Shown here piece after piece: positions 1 to 14,100 of a stretch of 64,000 nucleotides of DNA (positions are counted from its first letter, which is position 1; every line of letters begins with the position of its first letter). The notes beneath the pieces are model-generated. The model saw only the letters and a list, made by a program, of their open reading frames with translations. It did not search any database and was not told where the DNA came from. The stretch spans positions 688,752 to 752,751 of the forward strand of contig WBMW01000442.1 in NCBI GenBank assembly GCA_013396635.1, given 5' to 3'. The stretch comes from Penelope pileata. Its lineage: Eukaryota; Chordata; Aves; Galliformes; Cracidae. A program made the position numbers and the translations under genes.

Positions 1-1945
1 ATGCCTTGACCTCCAATGGAAAACATGGAGCTTGTTCAAAATTGCCTGGGACAGCAGCTTCCTTAGTACTGAAATGAAGATCCACAAACTCGTGTGAATT
101 GCTAATTCTGGAGAAGCGTGACTGATAGTTCCAGAGAAGCATAGCTTTCTTGCAAAGAACGCTTTTATTTATAGCTGATAAGTCCCAGAAACACTACATC
201 TTTCTCCTGTGCTGCTGCAGACGTTGTTAATGAGGAACCTGGGCTGCAGAGTCACGCAGTCCCTTGGAGCCACCCCGCAGCATTACAGTCAGTCAGGTTG
301 CTTCGGGCTGTGCGGTCAGGTTGTGCCCGTTTCCAGGGGTGGATGGAGATTTGCAACTTTGCTGGGCTTTTTGCCTATCTTGCAATTGCCCTCATTGTTA
401 AGAATTAATATTTTTTTAATGTCCTGTCATAATTTGCCTTGTTGTAACTCCCCCGGACCATCTGGCTTTGCTGTCTTACCAATGCAACTCAGTATGCAGT
501 TACCCTTACCACTCAAGGCCTGATGGCTCCCTTTGTACCTGCCTACCAGGACCCTTGGGTCCTTACCTGCAGAGACACTCTCTATTCAGTCTGTGACTGC
601 TCTGCTTTTTGCGCGAGACTGCTCTGTTCAAGTGCAGACCTTGCATTTGACCTTGCTGAGCTTCATGAAGTTGCTCACGGCCCATTTCTCCAGCCTGCTG
701 AGACCCCGCTGAGCGGCAGCCCTGCCCTGCAGCCTACCAGCCATTCTCTTCTATTCCATGCCATCTGCAAACTTGCTGGGGAATGCGATCCCCCTTGCCT
801 CTCCTTGCCATGCCATCCCTGGAGCTCAGCCAAGCCCAGATGTAGCTGGGTGAAGAGGAGCAGCATTCCCTTAGGCTAAGGAATAGCTGGCTAAAACGTG
901 GTGGCTTTCCTCACCTCATCCTAAAGTTAGCGGCAGCTCTAGTTAGGAGAGATTATTTTTTCTTAGGGGGAATTCTGTCCAAGGCCCAGGGGCACTGTGT
1001 GTAATGTGTACAGTTTCTTTTGATCCCTGTTCCAGAGAAGCTCTGGACAAGCTGCAGCAACAGATTGTTGCAGCCTGGCTGCTAGAATGTGCTCCTCTGC
1101 ATGTTTTCCTTGTTTGTTTCTGGGGGGAAGTTAATTTAGTATCCTCTCAAGGCTAAATTCTAAAATTCTTGCTTTATCTTCACTCTTCAGACAAGCAAAT
1201 CCTGCTCCCAAGTGATTTGGAAAAAGGCAAAGCACCGCAGGATTTTGCTTCAGTGTCAAAATGAATCAAATCTGAGGAAACTTTGCCTTCCATTGCATGC
1301 ATAAATGTGCATATGCAAACGATGGTTTAGCTGATTGCTTAGTTTGTGGTGACATTTTTACGTGAACTCCTTTAGCCCATCTCTATAGTTAAATACTAAA
1401 TAGGATCAGTAAGGGTGTCTGGCAGGGCAAGATTGAGTAAACCTGATATTCAAAAGCCCACATAAGTAGGGATGGTTCGGCACATCCTATGCAGTACATG
1501 TGTACTTCAGGGAAGCACGCTTCATTCTTCAGCATGAAAAAGTGAAGTTGCTTGTTGAAGGAGAACATGCTTACTGTAGAAGGGGGGAAGCACCATGCCC
1601 CCCATGTATTCACTAGCTAACTCTTGGGCTGCTTTTCTTTCCCCCACTTTTCTCCCTCTCTTCCCAAGAGATAAAATCATATGTATGTGAGGCGCAGAGG
1701 AGCCCACAGGTAACCAGGGCATGGGACAGCACCATGTCAGGGATGTCAGGGTGCACTCCTGAGAGGAGGAGGAAGCTGAGCTCAGGGCCATGGGCTCCCC
1801 AGCCGAGGGAAGGGGTGGGAGCCCCGCAGGGAGGCTCATTGGCAGCCGAGGGCAGGAACAGGATACGTCTCAGCTTGGGTGGCTCTGGGAGGAGCAAGCG
1901 TTGGGATTAAAGTGTCTTGATGAAAGTTGTTCCTTTTCCTTTCAG
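1..1945. other. upstream flank or intron of ANO1, no gene recognised
   Basis: No convincing exon, RNA gene or interspersed repeat is visible. Short ORFs at 209-879 overlap on both strands, have no family resemblance and look like chance. The stretch ends in a pyrimidine-rich acceptor (ttgttccttttcctttcag, 1927-1945), so it is best read as the 3' part of an intron from an ANO1 exon further upstream. Confidence 0.5.
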
Positions 1946-2124
1946 ACACAGACAGTGAGTTTCATGGGGTGGATTTTCTGCCAGACGACCTCAGTGAGGT
2001 TCCAGACGAGACAGGAATGAGGGTGAACAAGAAATACTCCTGCCTACCTGCTGAGGAGAAGGGGATCCACATCATCAACATCCGAGCTATTGAGGATATA
2101 GGATATGACCAGCATGAAAGCACA
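1946..2124 (+). CDS. ANO1: ANO1 exon with start Met 2017 and N-terminal extension
   Basis: The exon codes MRVNKKYSCLPAEEKG, the start of the canonical 'segment a' form, from the ATG at 2017 (residues 1-36). It runs from a good acceptor to a gtgagt donor. The frame stays open back to the acceptor, adding about 24 acidic residues (SEFHGVDFLPDDLSEVPDE is the core) and beginning in phase 1, so a longer N-terminus coded upstream is likely. The following intron (2125-4754) shows nothing beyond a short repeat of tgcttaattag near 2713-2740. Confidence 0.9.
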
Positions 2125-5100
2125 GTGAGTAAAGGACTTGCTAAATGTGCATCAGCTGGCGTGCTGTGCTTTACTCCTTACCCAAATGTTTCCTTTCCTT
2201 GGAGGCTCTGCCAGTCTCTCCCTCCCCTTTCAGAGGTGCTGAGGAGGATTTCTGCCAGCCACAGCACATGCTAATTTGGTGGGGTTGGTGCTTGGGTGCG
2301 TGGGCTGGAGAAGGGAAGCAGGGGATCCTTTTTTTAACCTGTAGCCTAAAAAGCAGTTGGTTATTCTCAGAGTAATCTGTCAGTAAGGGCTATGACAACC
2401 TTTAAATCTATTTGCCCACACTGAGCAGAACACAAAAATGCCCAAACTTGCATGTAAAAGCTACTGCTAAACTAACAGTTTGTAGCACACAGCAGAGGTT
2501 TTTCCCATGGACAGGTTTCTAGTGTCAGTAATTGTGACTTGGTTAAACTCTTTATCAGCTGTTCTAGAGGAAGTTAGTAACATGAATAAGCAACAGGATT
2601 AGGAGCTGGCTGTGTCGTAAATGCATAGAAGTCTGTTTATTCAGGTGAAGGAATTGAGGTGGAGTGAGCTATGTGACAGATCTAGCTGGAGAAAGGCTAT
2701 AAAAAGCAATGCTTAATTAGTTGTGCTCGTGCTTAATTAGGGTTGAGTGTGGTGGAATGATTCTGCCAGGACTGTTTTGAAACTAAGATGCCCCTCCTGT
2801 GTCCCCTCTGCAAGCAACGGGACGGGGGCTGTGCATGGTGTGTGAGATGCACCTTTCCAATGTGACAGTGCAGCAAGAAAGGATGTGGCCTCAGAATCTT
2901 GCAGCATCAAAGCACATCCTTAAAAGAAAGACTCTAACTATTTATTTCTTTAAATCAGGACAACAGGTTCCTTCAGAGTCCTTTGGCTCATCCCTTTCAC
3001 AGTGAGGTAGAGATGTTCTTATCCTTAGTAAATGTGTTGAGGCTTTTGTGTGCACAGTGCAGCAGACTCTCCTACAGGTCCTCAGGAGGGTCAGCTTTTC
3101 AACAAGTTCAAAGAAACTGGAAGAAGCTCATTCAGGTTCTGCAGTGTGACCTGATCCCTTCCTGGTGGTGGCACAAAGCAGTGGGTGAAATTGGCATTTT
3201 CGGTGCCACTGTTCTCAGATTCCACCAGAAGCATGCTGCAGGGCAGGAGGTGGCCAGGGTGTGCTGAGCAATCCTGATCGTCCCCAGCAGCCAGGGACAC
3301 CTGCACGCCCGCTGCTGTCACCCTCAGGGCCACCTCCAGTCCTCTCCTGAATTCATTCCTCTCCAGACAGACTGTCACCAGCTAGTCTCATAAGGCCAGG
3401 CCAGGGAGGGTGCAGAGCACTTGGGGTCTGAGTCTTTTCCCCGTTTTGTGTTCCCACATTTACCTGAACATCTACAGGTTCAGCCCAGTTTTTCGGAAAT
3501 TGATGTGTGGTTAATAAATAGGATGAATAAATCTTTTAAAAAATTAATACCATTAGTTCTCTTGAAATAAATCTCAATGTTCCTGTATCTTGTTCACATC
3601 AACTATTTATTTCAAAGAGGCATTATATCCTAAAAACATAGTTTCTATTTCTTAATATCCTGTCGCTATAGAAATTTGCATGACCAGATTGCTGGCCACA
3701 AGACAGCTGTTTACATCCATGGCAAGCAGAAGGTGTGCACAGCCCAAACGGGTTTTGGCTAGTGTGACTTGCAGCCGAGAGCCAATTGCTGTCATTGGGA
3801 GCAGGGGTCCTTTCCCTGCCTGGAGGCTTAATGTTCTGCTGTGAAATTAGGAGCCAGAAAATGTCCCTGGTCCCTGTGCTTAGTGTTTTTTGTAAAAAAC
3901 AAGTGAAAGTTTCTGGTGAATTTTCACTTCCTAAATGGCCCAGAGGAAGGGTTACGCATGAGAATTATGTGTTCTGCTATTGAAAGAAGAAATTGATAAA
4001 TGCACTTTGGTATGTTTCTACAGTTATCTCGTGCAGTTTTCAGACAAATGTTTGAAAATGGAGCTGTGTTTTGAGACTTAGGTTTCTTGCATACCGCAGC
4101 ACCGCAGAGGAAACCTATACAACATTAGTTCAAGGTGGGAATAAAGCCCTTGCTGCCCTGAGATTGCGAGGCAGCGTGGCGTTTTGTAAGTGGGGAGAAA
4201 AGCGATGAACTCGACAAGCAAGGAGCCCACTTCCCTGGCTGCAGTCCACGGCTGTTGGCCGTGCTCAGCGCCCAGCTGGCTCCCTTCAGTCTGTATCGGG
4301 GCTGATCTCTTTCTCAGATGATACAAACTTGCAGCAATAGATAGGAGAAGTGAGAAATGTTTGCACGTGATATTAATCTATCTGTCAGAACTAAAACACA
4401 GATGTCCTGAGTGGAAAAGGACAGATGATCTTAGTGGTAATTAACCCTCGGCAGAGACAACCAAATCTACCCGGTAGCTGACTTATGAAGTAGTGTGCTG
4501 GGAATTAGATTAAATCCCAGTCATTTTATGTATTTACTTCTGGCCAATGAAATCCCAGCTGGCTATCAGGAAAATTGCAGGTGTTAACTTGCAAAATTGT
4601 TTGCAGTGAGCAGCATGTGGGGGCTCCTCCTGTAGGCTTGCTGTGGGAGGTTGGGTCCTGGCATGCTCTGGGCACATGGTCTGCTTGGTGCCCATGTTGG
4701 CTGTGCACTAATTATTCCTCTCCTTCTCTCCACACCCCTGCTCCCTGCTTCCAGCTATTGAACTCCCTATCCAAAAATCCAGATGCTGACTGCAAGTATG
4801 GACTCTACTTCAGAGATGGCAAGAGGAAGGTGGATTACATCCTGGTGTATCACTACAAGAAGTCCTCAGCGGGGAGGACACTCACCAGGAGAGCCCAGCA
4901 CAATGACGCGGGTGCCCGGGGCACCAGGCAGGAGCCACTGCCCGGGAAGGGTGTGCAGCTGGAGATGGGGGAGAGCGAGCACCCCGCAGACTGCCACGAG
5001 GATGACAAGAGGTTTCGCAGGGAGGAGTACGAGGGGAACCTGGTGGAGGCTGGCCTGGAACTGGAACATGATGAGGATGTAAGGAGCTGCTGCAGATGCA

Positions 5101-8100
5101 TAATGATAAGGAGGATGGGTGGTGGGTGGGTCTGGGGTGATGCTGAGCTTCTCAGCCATCTCTCACCATGGCACATGCCATACTGCCATGTGGCTTGTTG
5201 GTGTGTTATCATAGCTAGAGGCGAGGCTTAGATGGCTGTAAACAGAAATCAGAGGTTGGTTCCACCAGTAATTCTGGCTCTGAGGAGGAGTATCTGATGC
5301 AGACAGTAAAATTTTCATTCCTTGGTGCAGCCTCTGGTGAATCACGTTTGTGCAGGGTGCTCTGATAAATGCTCTGGTTTGAGCACATGGCTCCAGGTTG
5401 CAGTTTTGCTCTCTCCATTCTCAGATGTGAACAGTACAGCCCTTCACCTGTACCCTGAGAACAGCATACTCTATTAAAAGACCACTAGACTGCATGAAAA
5501 AGTGATGTGTGTGAAGTACTGCCAATTTGTGATTAGTAGGAATAGCCGCAGCCATATTAATTTCAAAGAAAGCTATTACAATTAACTGATCCAACCAATA
5601 TGCCTGAAATCCCTGTGAGAGGGTGTGAGCGTTCCTGTTGGTTTTATTTACAAAATATAACAGTTGACATTAAACATCTAGAGTTGTGATCAGTGCTAGA
5701 TAAATAAACCTGCCACTCCTAATTCACAAATTACAGGTGGGGCTGCTGGTACAGTGTGACAAATCTTCCACTTCTCTGTGTCCAGGTGAAACTATGAATT
5801 GCTTTGTGTCAGGTGGTTCTGGTGAGATGGAAACCTGTGCCAAGTCCCAGATGCTGAAAGTCCTGAGTGGAATGGGAGGTCCCCACCCCTGACATGGAAT
5901 AGGATTTCAAACAGTGCAGATGGCTCAGCGTTGAAGCCAGGGCACCATGAAGAGAGAGAGCACGTGCAAGATATCAGACCAGATCAGAAATATATAGAGA
6001 TGAAAGGCACAGGGGTTTACATCAGCTTCCATATCCAGCACATTGGTGTAAGGGAAAACCTGCAGTCACTGGAGCTTGATGACCATGCCAGGGAGTTGTG
6101 TAGGAGGCCTTACTAACTGCGGAAAGAGCAAGAGTTTTGTTCATTCTTTTATTAATCACTGAAGTGCTCTTCAGGGAAGTAAATTCTAGGATGTGGATTT
6201 GGGGTAACAGCTGGGATCCACACATAATGCCAGTATCACCCTTGATGTCTTGGTGGTGGTGGTGTCCAGTTCTTCCTACCAGTTTTCCTAATCAAAACAC
6301 TCACATCTGCAGCCTCTGCTGTCCCTACATGCTGCAGCTGTGACCCTATGGGTTCTCAGCAGCCCCTGTGAAGCAGCAAGGACCCTCTCAGCTCCGCTCA
6401 TTACGACATGTTCAGGAAATCATGGCATTTGGCCATGTGCCTGTGAATCAAATTTAACTGGCTTAGCCTATATTTGTGTCCATAGCCATTAGCTTTTATT
6501 TCCCAAATAGTTTTTATCTTTTTATCTGTTTAAGCTAATGGTGATTGTTCTGGAAGACAATAGCCCTTCTGAGTCACGTTTTACATCAGCTCGGCGCGGA
6601 GAGGTGCCCAGTGATTGTCCTGTTGTTAGAAACTAGTCGGCTCAAACAAGTGAGCTTGATAGTGTTGGCTGTAATGGACTGTTCTTTAAACATGGATGAA
6701 ACACAAGGGGAAATATATTTGATTTCCTCCCACCAGTAACCTTTTCTCTTGCCTTTTTTTTAAAGACTAAAATCCATGGGGTTGGATTTGTAAAAATACA
6801 CGCACCATGGAATGTATTGTGTCGAGAGGCAGAGTTTCTTAAGCTTAAGATGCCCACAAAAAAGGTAAGTCTCAATTTTCCTTTTTTGTTTTCTTTTGGT
6901 GTTCTTTGGGTTTTTGTGTGTGTGTGTGTGTATGTTTTGTTCTCCCACTGTGGACAGCATTATTTAAACACATTCTCATCTTTGTGTACCTTACAAATAA
7001 ATATACCCACAAGCATTTTTAAAATAGTGAACAAGTCTGCATAGCCTGGCAAGGAGGACAGTCTTCTCCTGGCACTTAACCAGAAAAGAAGTAGAGTCAT
7101 GAACTTTCTTACATGGGACAGCAGAAAGAATAAGTGGAAGGAGGAATGGAAATCACAAATTCCTGGCTCCTGCCATTGTCTGTGCACAACGTGAATGATT
7201 TAATGCAGTGCTTCATCCTCCCGGTGTGTTTTAAAAGAGGCTGCCATTCATAATGAAATTTATTTGTACATTTCAGTGGTTTATTTCTCACCCAAAAGGC
7301 CGGACTGCTAAAAAATGAGTGTAATGCTTTGTGTGCAGTAGTCTCACTGGGTTTAGGTGGCTGCTTTATGTATATCATTAGTCATGCTTGCAGGAATTGG
7401 GACTACTCTGCCACAAAATAAATTACCTCTCAGAATATTTAAAATATCATTAAAGATATCATGGTGTATTTTCATCATGAGCTGAATTCTAAATCATCCA
7501 TGATAGATAGCTACCTGCTCGGTGAGCGTAGCTTAGAGATGGATTAATATTTAAACATACTAAGTGCATGTCCCAGACTGCAGAGGGAAGGCTGTAATGG
7601 AGCAAGAGACAGTCTCAAAGCTCAGCATCATTTATTACAAAACTAAAACTACACATTTGGTTTGGATTTTATATCAATCCCCATTATTGCCTCACTTACC
7701 ACCAGTTTTAGTCAGAAGCATGAAGATAAAAAGAGAATTGCAGTAGACTTAGTGGCTTTACTGTTATGGAAGCAAAATATCTTGAATAATCCTTGATTAT
7801 ATGGAAGAAGAGAAAATCCTGAAAGCTGTAGTATATTTACAGGAAAGCCCCTGGTGCTACAGGATGAGGAGATCGCTTCTGTTACTTTGCACGGGGCCTC
7901 TGTTTGCCTTATTTCCTTTGTTTCTTTGTCATGTTGCACCAAGGAAATTGTACCCCTGAGTGCATCTTCGTGAACCAGAAAATGATTAAGTTTTAATATT
8001 CTTCTGTTTGCCCCCTCAGATGTATCAGATCAATCAGACCCATGGTCTTCTGAAAAAGATCAACTCCGTAATTCAGAAGATAACGGAGCCCATCCAGCCC

Positions 8101-11100
8101 AAGGTGGCGGAGCACAAGCCGCAGACAGTGAAGCGCCTCTCCTACCCCTTCTCCAGGGAGAAACAGCACTTGTAAGTGACCCACGGTGCCAGCAAGCCCA
8201 GATTTCTCTGGTAGCATCTGAAAATGTGGAAAGAAAATGAACACCAATGCTGTGTTAGTGATTACTCTAAAAATACACTCCCATTTTGCAGTAAATTTAC
8301 TTTTTTTTTTTGGTGCAGTCTCTGCGTTTCAGCTGCTGTTATATGGCATGTATTACACATCTTTACAAGCGTACGTAAACTTACAGACTGTCAAACACAG
8401 CTTGTTTGGCAAAACAAAAAAAAAAAAGTCTTACAATGGTCTTTTTGCACGTAAAATAAAACACTCAGTAAAATCTGTAAGCAGAGATGTGGATTGATAA
8501 TGGCAAGGATAATTCCATTCATTTGGTATGGGCAGCTCGCGTGTGTGGCAAACCAGGTCTTGTCCTGTAAATGGTACAAAGCCAATGGTAGCTGTGCCTT
8601 CAGTTTTGGACCAGTAAGAGTAGCTGTAGATGTGGGTGGAGTAAAAAATCGTAAGGTTGGGCCCAGCCAGAGTTTCATCTGCCTGGGATTGCTTTGCTGC
8701 TGCTCTTTGTTGGCCAGCATCCCAGAGGCGAAGCTTTGAAGAACGTGTTTATGTGTGTGCCAGCTGGAACAAACACCAGTCCTAGGGCAGGATTTCTTCA
8801 TTCTAGATATGTACATTTCGTTTTTTTTAATAAAGGGACGCAGAATGCTAATGGAGTTGTGTATTAGATTCACATGCCTGTTAATGGGGCCAGTCGATGT
8901 ATGTGACGATGTATTCGTTGTCTTGCATGAACTGTATTTATATATGTGTTGCATGTAGGATGTTCCTACAGCAAAGGAGCCTGATGGCTTAGAGAAAGCC
9001 CGGAAGATTCTCCTTAGCTTGTGTTTGGAAGTGCCTCGCACTACTTGCAGTAGCGACAGTCTTCAGTGAGGACCATCTGGCTATTTGTTGAATTAGGGAA
9101 GCCACAGCACTCTTAAGGTTTGCAAGTACAGCCCAGATGTAAAGTTTATTAGGAGAAACCCAAGACCAGTAGCAGGCAGGAATTCAATTAAATGAGCATC
9201 AACAGCCTCTTTAGTGTGGAAGAAGCTATAAATACATAAACCCAGTGAAACATGTAACAGCTTCTTTAAAATGCAAGAGTTGGACTTTCTTTTTAACGAG
9301 GTTCCTGCAGGCTATTCTTTAATGTTGGCTATGAGAGAACCCCAGGAGAAAAGAAAATATTGAGGAGGTCAACAAGAGCAGGAAATTACTGTCTTTTTTT
9401 TTTTTTTTTTAAATCTAATGGGCTTCCTTCTAATCTTTTAACAGATTTGATTTGTCTGACAGAGATTCCTTCTTTGACAGCAAAACGCGAAGCACTATAG
9501 TAAGTACCTCATATAAATAATTTATGGAGGATAGTGCCTTGGTCCTGATGTTAATAGCCCCTTTGCCTGCTTTAGGACAAAGCCTATTGCAAGTTTGTCT
9601 GCCTGTAACAAAAGCCAGAGATCACCTGTGACCATTATTTATCCAATAAATTGTTCCCAGCTTTAGCTTGTACGAGGAATAGGGGTTGATGCTAACAGGT
9701 TGCTACCTTTTGGACAATGATTCGGATATTCTTTTTGGTTCACAGTGAATGTGGACATGGTTTTCTAGTAGGCATGTCACCAGGAGGGAATAGTCCCTAA
9801 CTGTACATTGCTCTGTTGCAACTATACAGGCTTCAGCAGCTCCATTACAGAAATGAAGCCTCATACAGGAATAAGATGTTGCAAACTACATCTGAGCACT
9901 TTATTGTGACTCAGAACATGAAATAGAAAGGGGAGAAGATGTGCACTCCTCTATAGCCACTGAAAGGAATGTTAAAAGGAAATTCCGCACAGCATCCCAG
10001 GCTGTGCCAAGCAGCAGTTGCTGCAGCAATTCTGCAAAGCATGGTGTGGACTGCTTGCTCCCTCCCAGGGCTGCCAGTCAGCACGTCACATGCCCATGGG
10101 CATGCTTTTATCTTGTATTTAATGTTAGCCATTTGGATGCTAAGTGGTTTTGAAAAAAGCTTATATCATCTTATAGTTGGCCTTTATTGCTACAGGGATA
10201 AGAGACGTAAGATATCCAACTTCCCCTTCCTGCTTCAAAATCCAGGTGTGCAGCCCCCACCAGGCAGTGCCCTGTGCAGGGATGGGACCTAAGCACAGGC
10301 TGTCAGGGCTTGAGGAGCTTCACGGAGGCAAGCAGATGCAGCAGCAGAATTGCTGCAGCAACTGCTGCTTGGCACAGCCTGGGATGCTGTGCGGAATTTC
10401 CTTTTAACATTCCTTTCAGTGGCTATAGAGGAGTGCACATCTTCTCCCCTTTCTATTTCATGTTCTGAGTCACAATAAAGTGCTCAGATGCAGCAGCGCG
10501 TGGAAAGTAAAAGACAGTAATCAAATTGGTTTACTTGCAATGCAACATTCCATTTGAGATTGGGGAAACAATACATAGATTTTATTTGCAGACTTTCTCT
10601 TATATGCCTATATACAGAGTTAAAAAAATCCTTGTAGATTCTAATAAGAAACTGAAGGGAGCAGATGAAGAGTTAAAATGCGTGATGAGAGTACCTGAGA
10701 AAGGCAATGGGGCAAAATGGTCCTGTGGGACAAGGCGAGCAAGAGGGCCAGCCTTGGTGACCAACCCAGCAATGGGCTCAGCGAGGAGAGCTAACAGCAG
10801 AGGCTGGGAGGAGGAGGAGGGTGGGCTTCCCTAAAACCCCTAAGGAACACTGAGCATATAATAATAATGCTGATAGTATGTTGTTTCATTTGAAATCCCT
10901 TCAAATAACCTGGTGATAAAGAGTAGATTGAGCAGTGCCTGGCATCATCTTGTCCTGCATGCATTTCTCTTTTGTATTCTTGTTTCTTAAAAGTTCTTTC
11001 CTGCCTTTCACATATGTATTTTTAAACCACAGTGCAAATATTGACCCTCCCACCTACTGCAAAATGAACAGGAATCCAGTCACTCCCTGTGAGGCTTTAG

Positions 11101-14100
11101 TGAATAGAAAGAAAGCCAAAGACCTTTTACTTATTAAAAAAACCTCATGTTATGTAACTGGCCATCTCTCTGCGACAGCCCTTTAACCAGCTGGGGCAAA
11201 AGGACAGCGCCAGGCAGAAGGGCAGCCCCTCATGCCCCCAGTGACCCTGCTCACCCCTCCTGAGCTGCCTCTGCTCATGCTGAAAAACGCAGGCTGTCCT
11301 CCACTGCCATCCCGGCCTCGCGCCAGCGTGCAAAGGTTATTTGACAATAAATGAAAACAAATCGTAAAACAAATACGTCTGTTTTACCGCCACGATCATG
11401 CAGGCTCTGAAATGTTAAGGTCAAGCTGTTTCTTTACATTGTTTCTGATAGCTGCCGCACGAGTGTGAGCTCGCGGGGCCGGAGGCTGAGCAGTGAGGCC
11501 TGCAGGGCGCGGGCAGTGAGGGAGGGTGGTCTGACAGGAGGGAAACCATTTCTGTGACAGAGATGGCTAGATGTAGAGCTGTTCCCCTCAAACAAACAGC
11601 AGTCATGGTAACTGGGCAGTGAGCTAAGCCTTCTCTCTGGTACAGCTAACTGTGTAAGGAACTCTTGAAACTGCTGTCCTGAACACCACGACTTTATTAA
11701 TGAATGGTGACTTCACGCGTGTCTTGGTTTTGCCAATACGTATATCTGAGCTGTGCACAGAAAGATTGTGCTTTTTGCTGGCAGTATCCCAAGTAACCCT
11801 TTCCTTTCTTTTGCTTTACTTCTGTAGGTTTATGAAATTCTGAAAAGAACAACATGTACCAAAGCAAAATATAGCATGGGTAAGGAACTTTATTTAGGTT
11901 TAAGATCGATATTGTTTTCAGGTATTGAAAATAATTGCAAGCTGTAACTGGCTGTGGAGTTTTGTTTTTTCCCCTGCTCTCTGATTTGATGTATGTGGAT
12001 ATAATTGTTTTATTTGGAAATTTCATTTGATTAATGTAGCTATTTGGAATTTTATCAAATGTGAACCTATAGATTCAACTCTAAATTAAATGCCAGGTGA
12101 GCATATAGGCCCTTCAGATGTTAGTTCTATCCTTTATGGCAGGGCTGGAAGGTGATCTAGAGCCATGGGTGACACGAGCTCTGCGATGGTTCAGTTTCTC
12201 ACTCACAGCAGTGGATGAGAGCATTCCTGTGCACTTCCATTAACTGCTCTGAAATCTGTGAGCCACTCTGCTCCCTTCAAGCAATGACCTCAAATTTTTG
12301 GATGGCTTTGCAGTGACTTGAGTGAAATGGTGACTGCCCAAAGCACTGTTATGAGTGGAAGTGAGATCAACCCCGCTGGAGGCTGACCCTTCCCTCAACC
12401 CTCACAGCAGATGTAGGTACAGTTCTTGCTGCCACAGCCAGCGGTTTTAGGATTTCATCCCTAGGGCTGGTGCTCTAAGAACTGAATTCCTATTACAGGT
12501 AAACAGGAATTCAAATATTATGAGGCAGAAGAGGTACATAGCTGACTGGGAGACCAAAGGTAACAAACAGCTAATGGTAAACCAAATTATGTAAGGTGGA
12601 AGGCTGTTATCCAGTCTTCTTAACAGATGACAAAGATAAATATATTTGGATGAGAAAAATGCATGAACATGAGAGAAGATATTTGATAGTTGTTGGAATC
12701 TGTTCTAGCATTTATTTGTCTACAAGCAGCTAAGTAAAACACTGGGAACTTGAATTACAGGTAGTTCTGTTCAATATTGACCCATCAGCTGCTTAGAAAT
12801 CCATCAAATAATAGAAGAACAATTATAGCAGAAGTGACTTCCATGCTTGGACTTTTCCATTGAAGTAACAACATACAATGTACAATTGTTGAGTCCTTAT
12901 ATACACTAAATTTACTTGGTGTTCAGCCAATATTAACAGAAGTCCTATTTCCCTGTAGCGTGAGAAATCTAAGTTAATCTGTGACTTTTAGGACCCTTTT
13001 TTGAGTCTGATGCCAGATGATTTTCATTGGAAATTACATATGTGCACTCTTGAAGGGAGAGGATCATATGGCTCAGTTTGAATTCTTGCCTTAGGGTTGG
13101 CTACTCACTTGACTTTTTTTTTTTAATTTTTTTTTGATCCAGAAATGGGAAACTGATCATAGATTAGTTGTGTAGGGCAGAGGCTAAAGGAAGGTAAAGT
13201 GTTAGGATTCCTGGATTGTTCTTCTTCAATAGACTGGCAAGGTCACAAAGTATACCCAATAAAAGTGTCATTAGGCCAGCACGTCCGAGGGTATAATCAG
13301 CATAACTCAATCAGGTTCTTTGTGTTACAGCGCTGGAATGCTGGGTTACAACCCAGCAAAGGTTGCAAATGGATTTGAGCAAACACAGATAATGCTGCAG
13401 CACTTTTGTCCAGCAGGAAAAGGGCAGCAGCACAGTGAACACTGCAGTCTTTGTTATTTATTTTGCAAATTTGTGAAAATGTGAACCTATCTTAACTGTT
13501 AAATGCTGATACGTGGAAGGGTGTTATGTAGCTCTTTGGTAGCACTGCCCTAGAAGAATAATTTATCTGTTCCCTATCTGTTTGTGCTAGAAGTGTGGAA
13601 ACATTTGCAGACAATCCTTAGCACTGTATAATTTTAAATATGACTTTGAAATATAATGATACTGCAGGATACTGAGTGCTCCTGGAGCAGTTCCTCCAGC
13701 TGGTGCTCAGTAAAAGTATGAGTGAACCTGCAAATATTACTGAGCTTGAAAAAATCATATTTCAAGAGCAAAAATGTCTCCTGCACCTGCAGTGGTCGCT
13801 TCCTGGTTCACGCTCGCTGTCCCACACCGGTGGCAGCAATGAGTGGACGGGCAGCATGGAGCACGCTGTAGCACATCATTTTTCTCTTCCCTCCCCCCCT
13901 TTTTTTTTACATATTTTTTGAGTTCTTTTAAATTCTCCACAATGCCAGAGGTTTTTTAGTTAGCCTTGCACAAAGAGACTTGCTTGGCTTTGCACCGACT
14001 GACCTGAAGTAGCTCTGATTCCACACCTAGACCAGTTAGTCTGATCACCAGCCATATCTCCATGAATAACATGGCACACTCAGACGTGGGCACCCCTCCA

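Noticed and set aside
523..879. 118-codon Cys/Leu-rich open frame upstream of ANO1
   Set aside because: No phase-compatible link to the ANO1 exon at 1946 and no family resemblance; it is probably chance in GC-richer DNA.
4853..5212. Antisense open frames of 97-119 codons
   Set aside because: They are shadows of the ANO1 exon at 4755-5078 on the other strand.
10274..10468. Open frame sharing its C-terminal half with one on the opposite strand at 9911-10132
   Set aside because: The shared peptide only reflects the perfect inverted repeat; there is no sign of translation.
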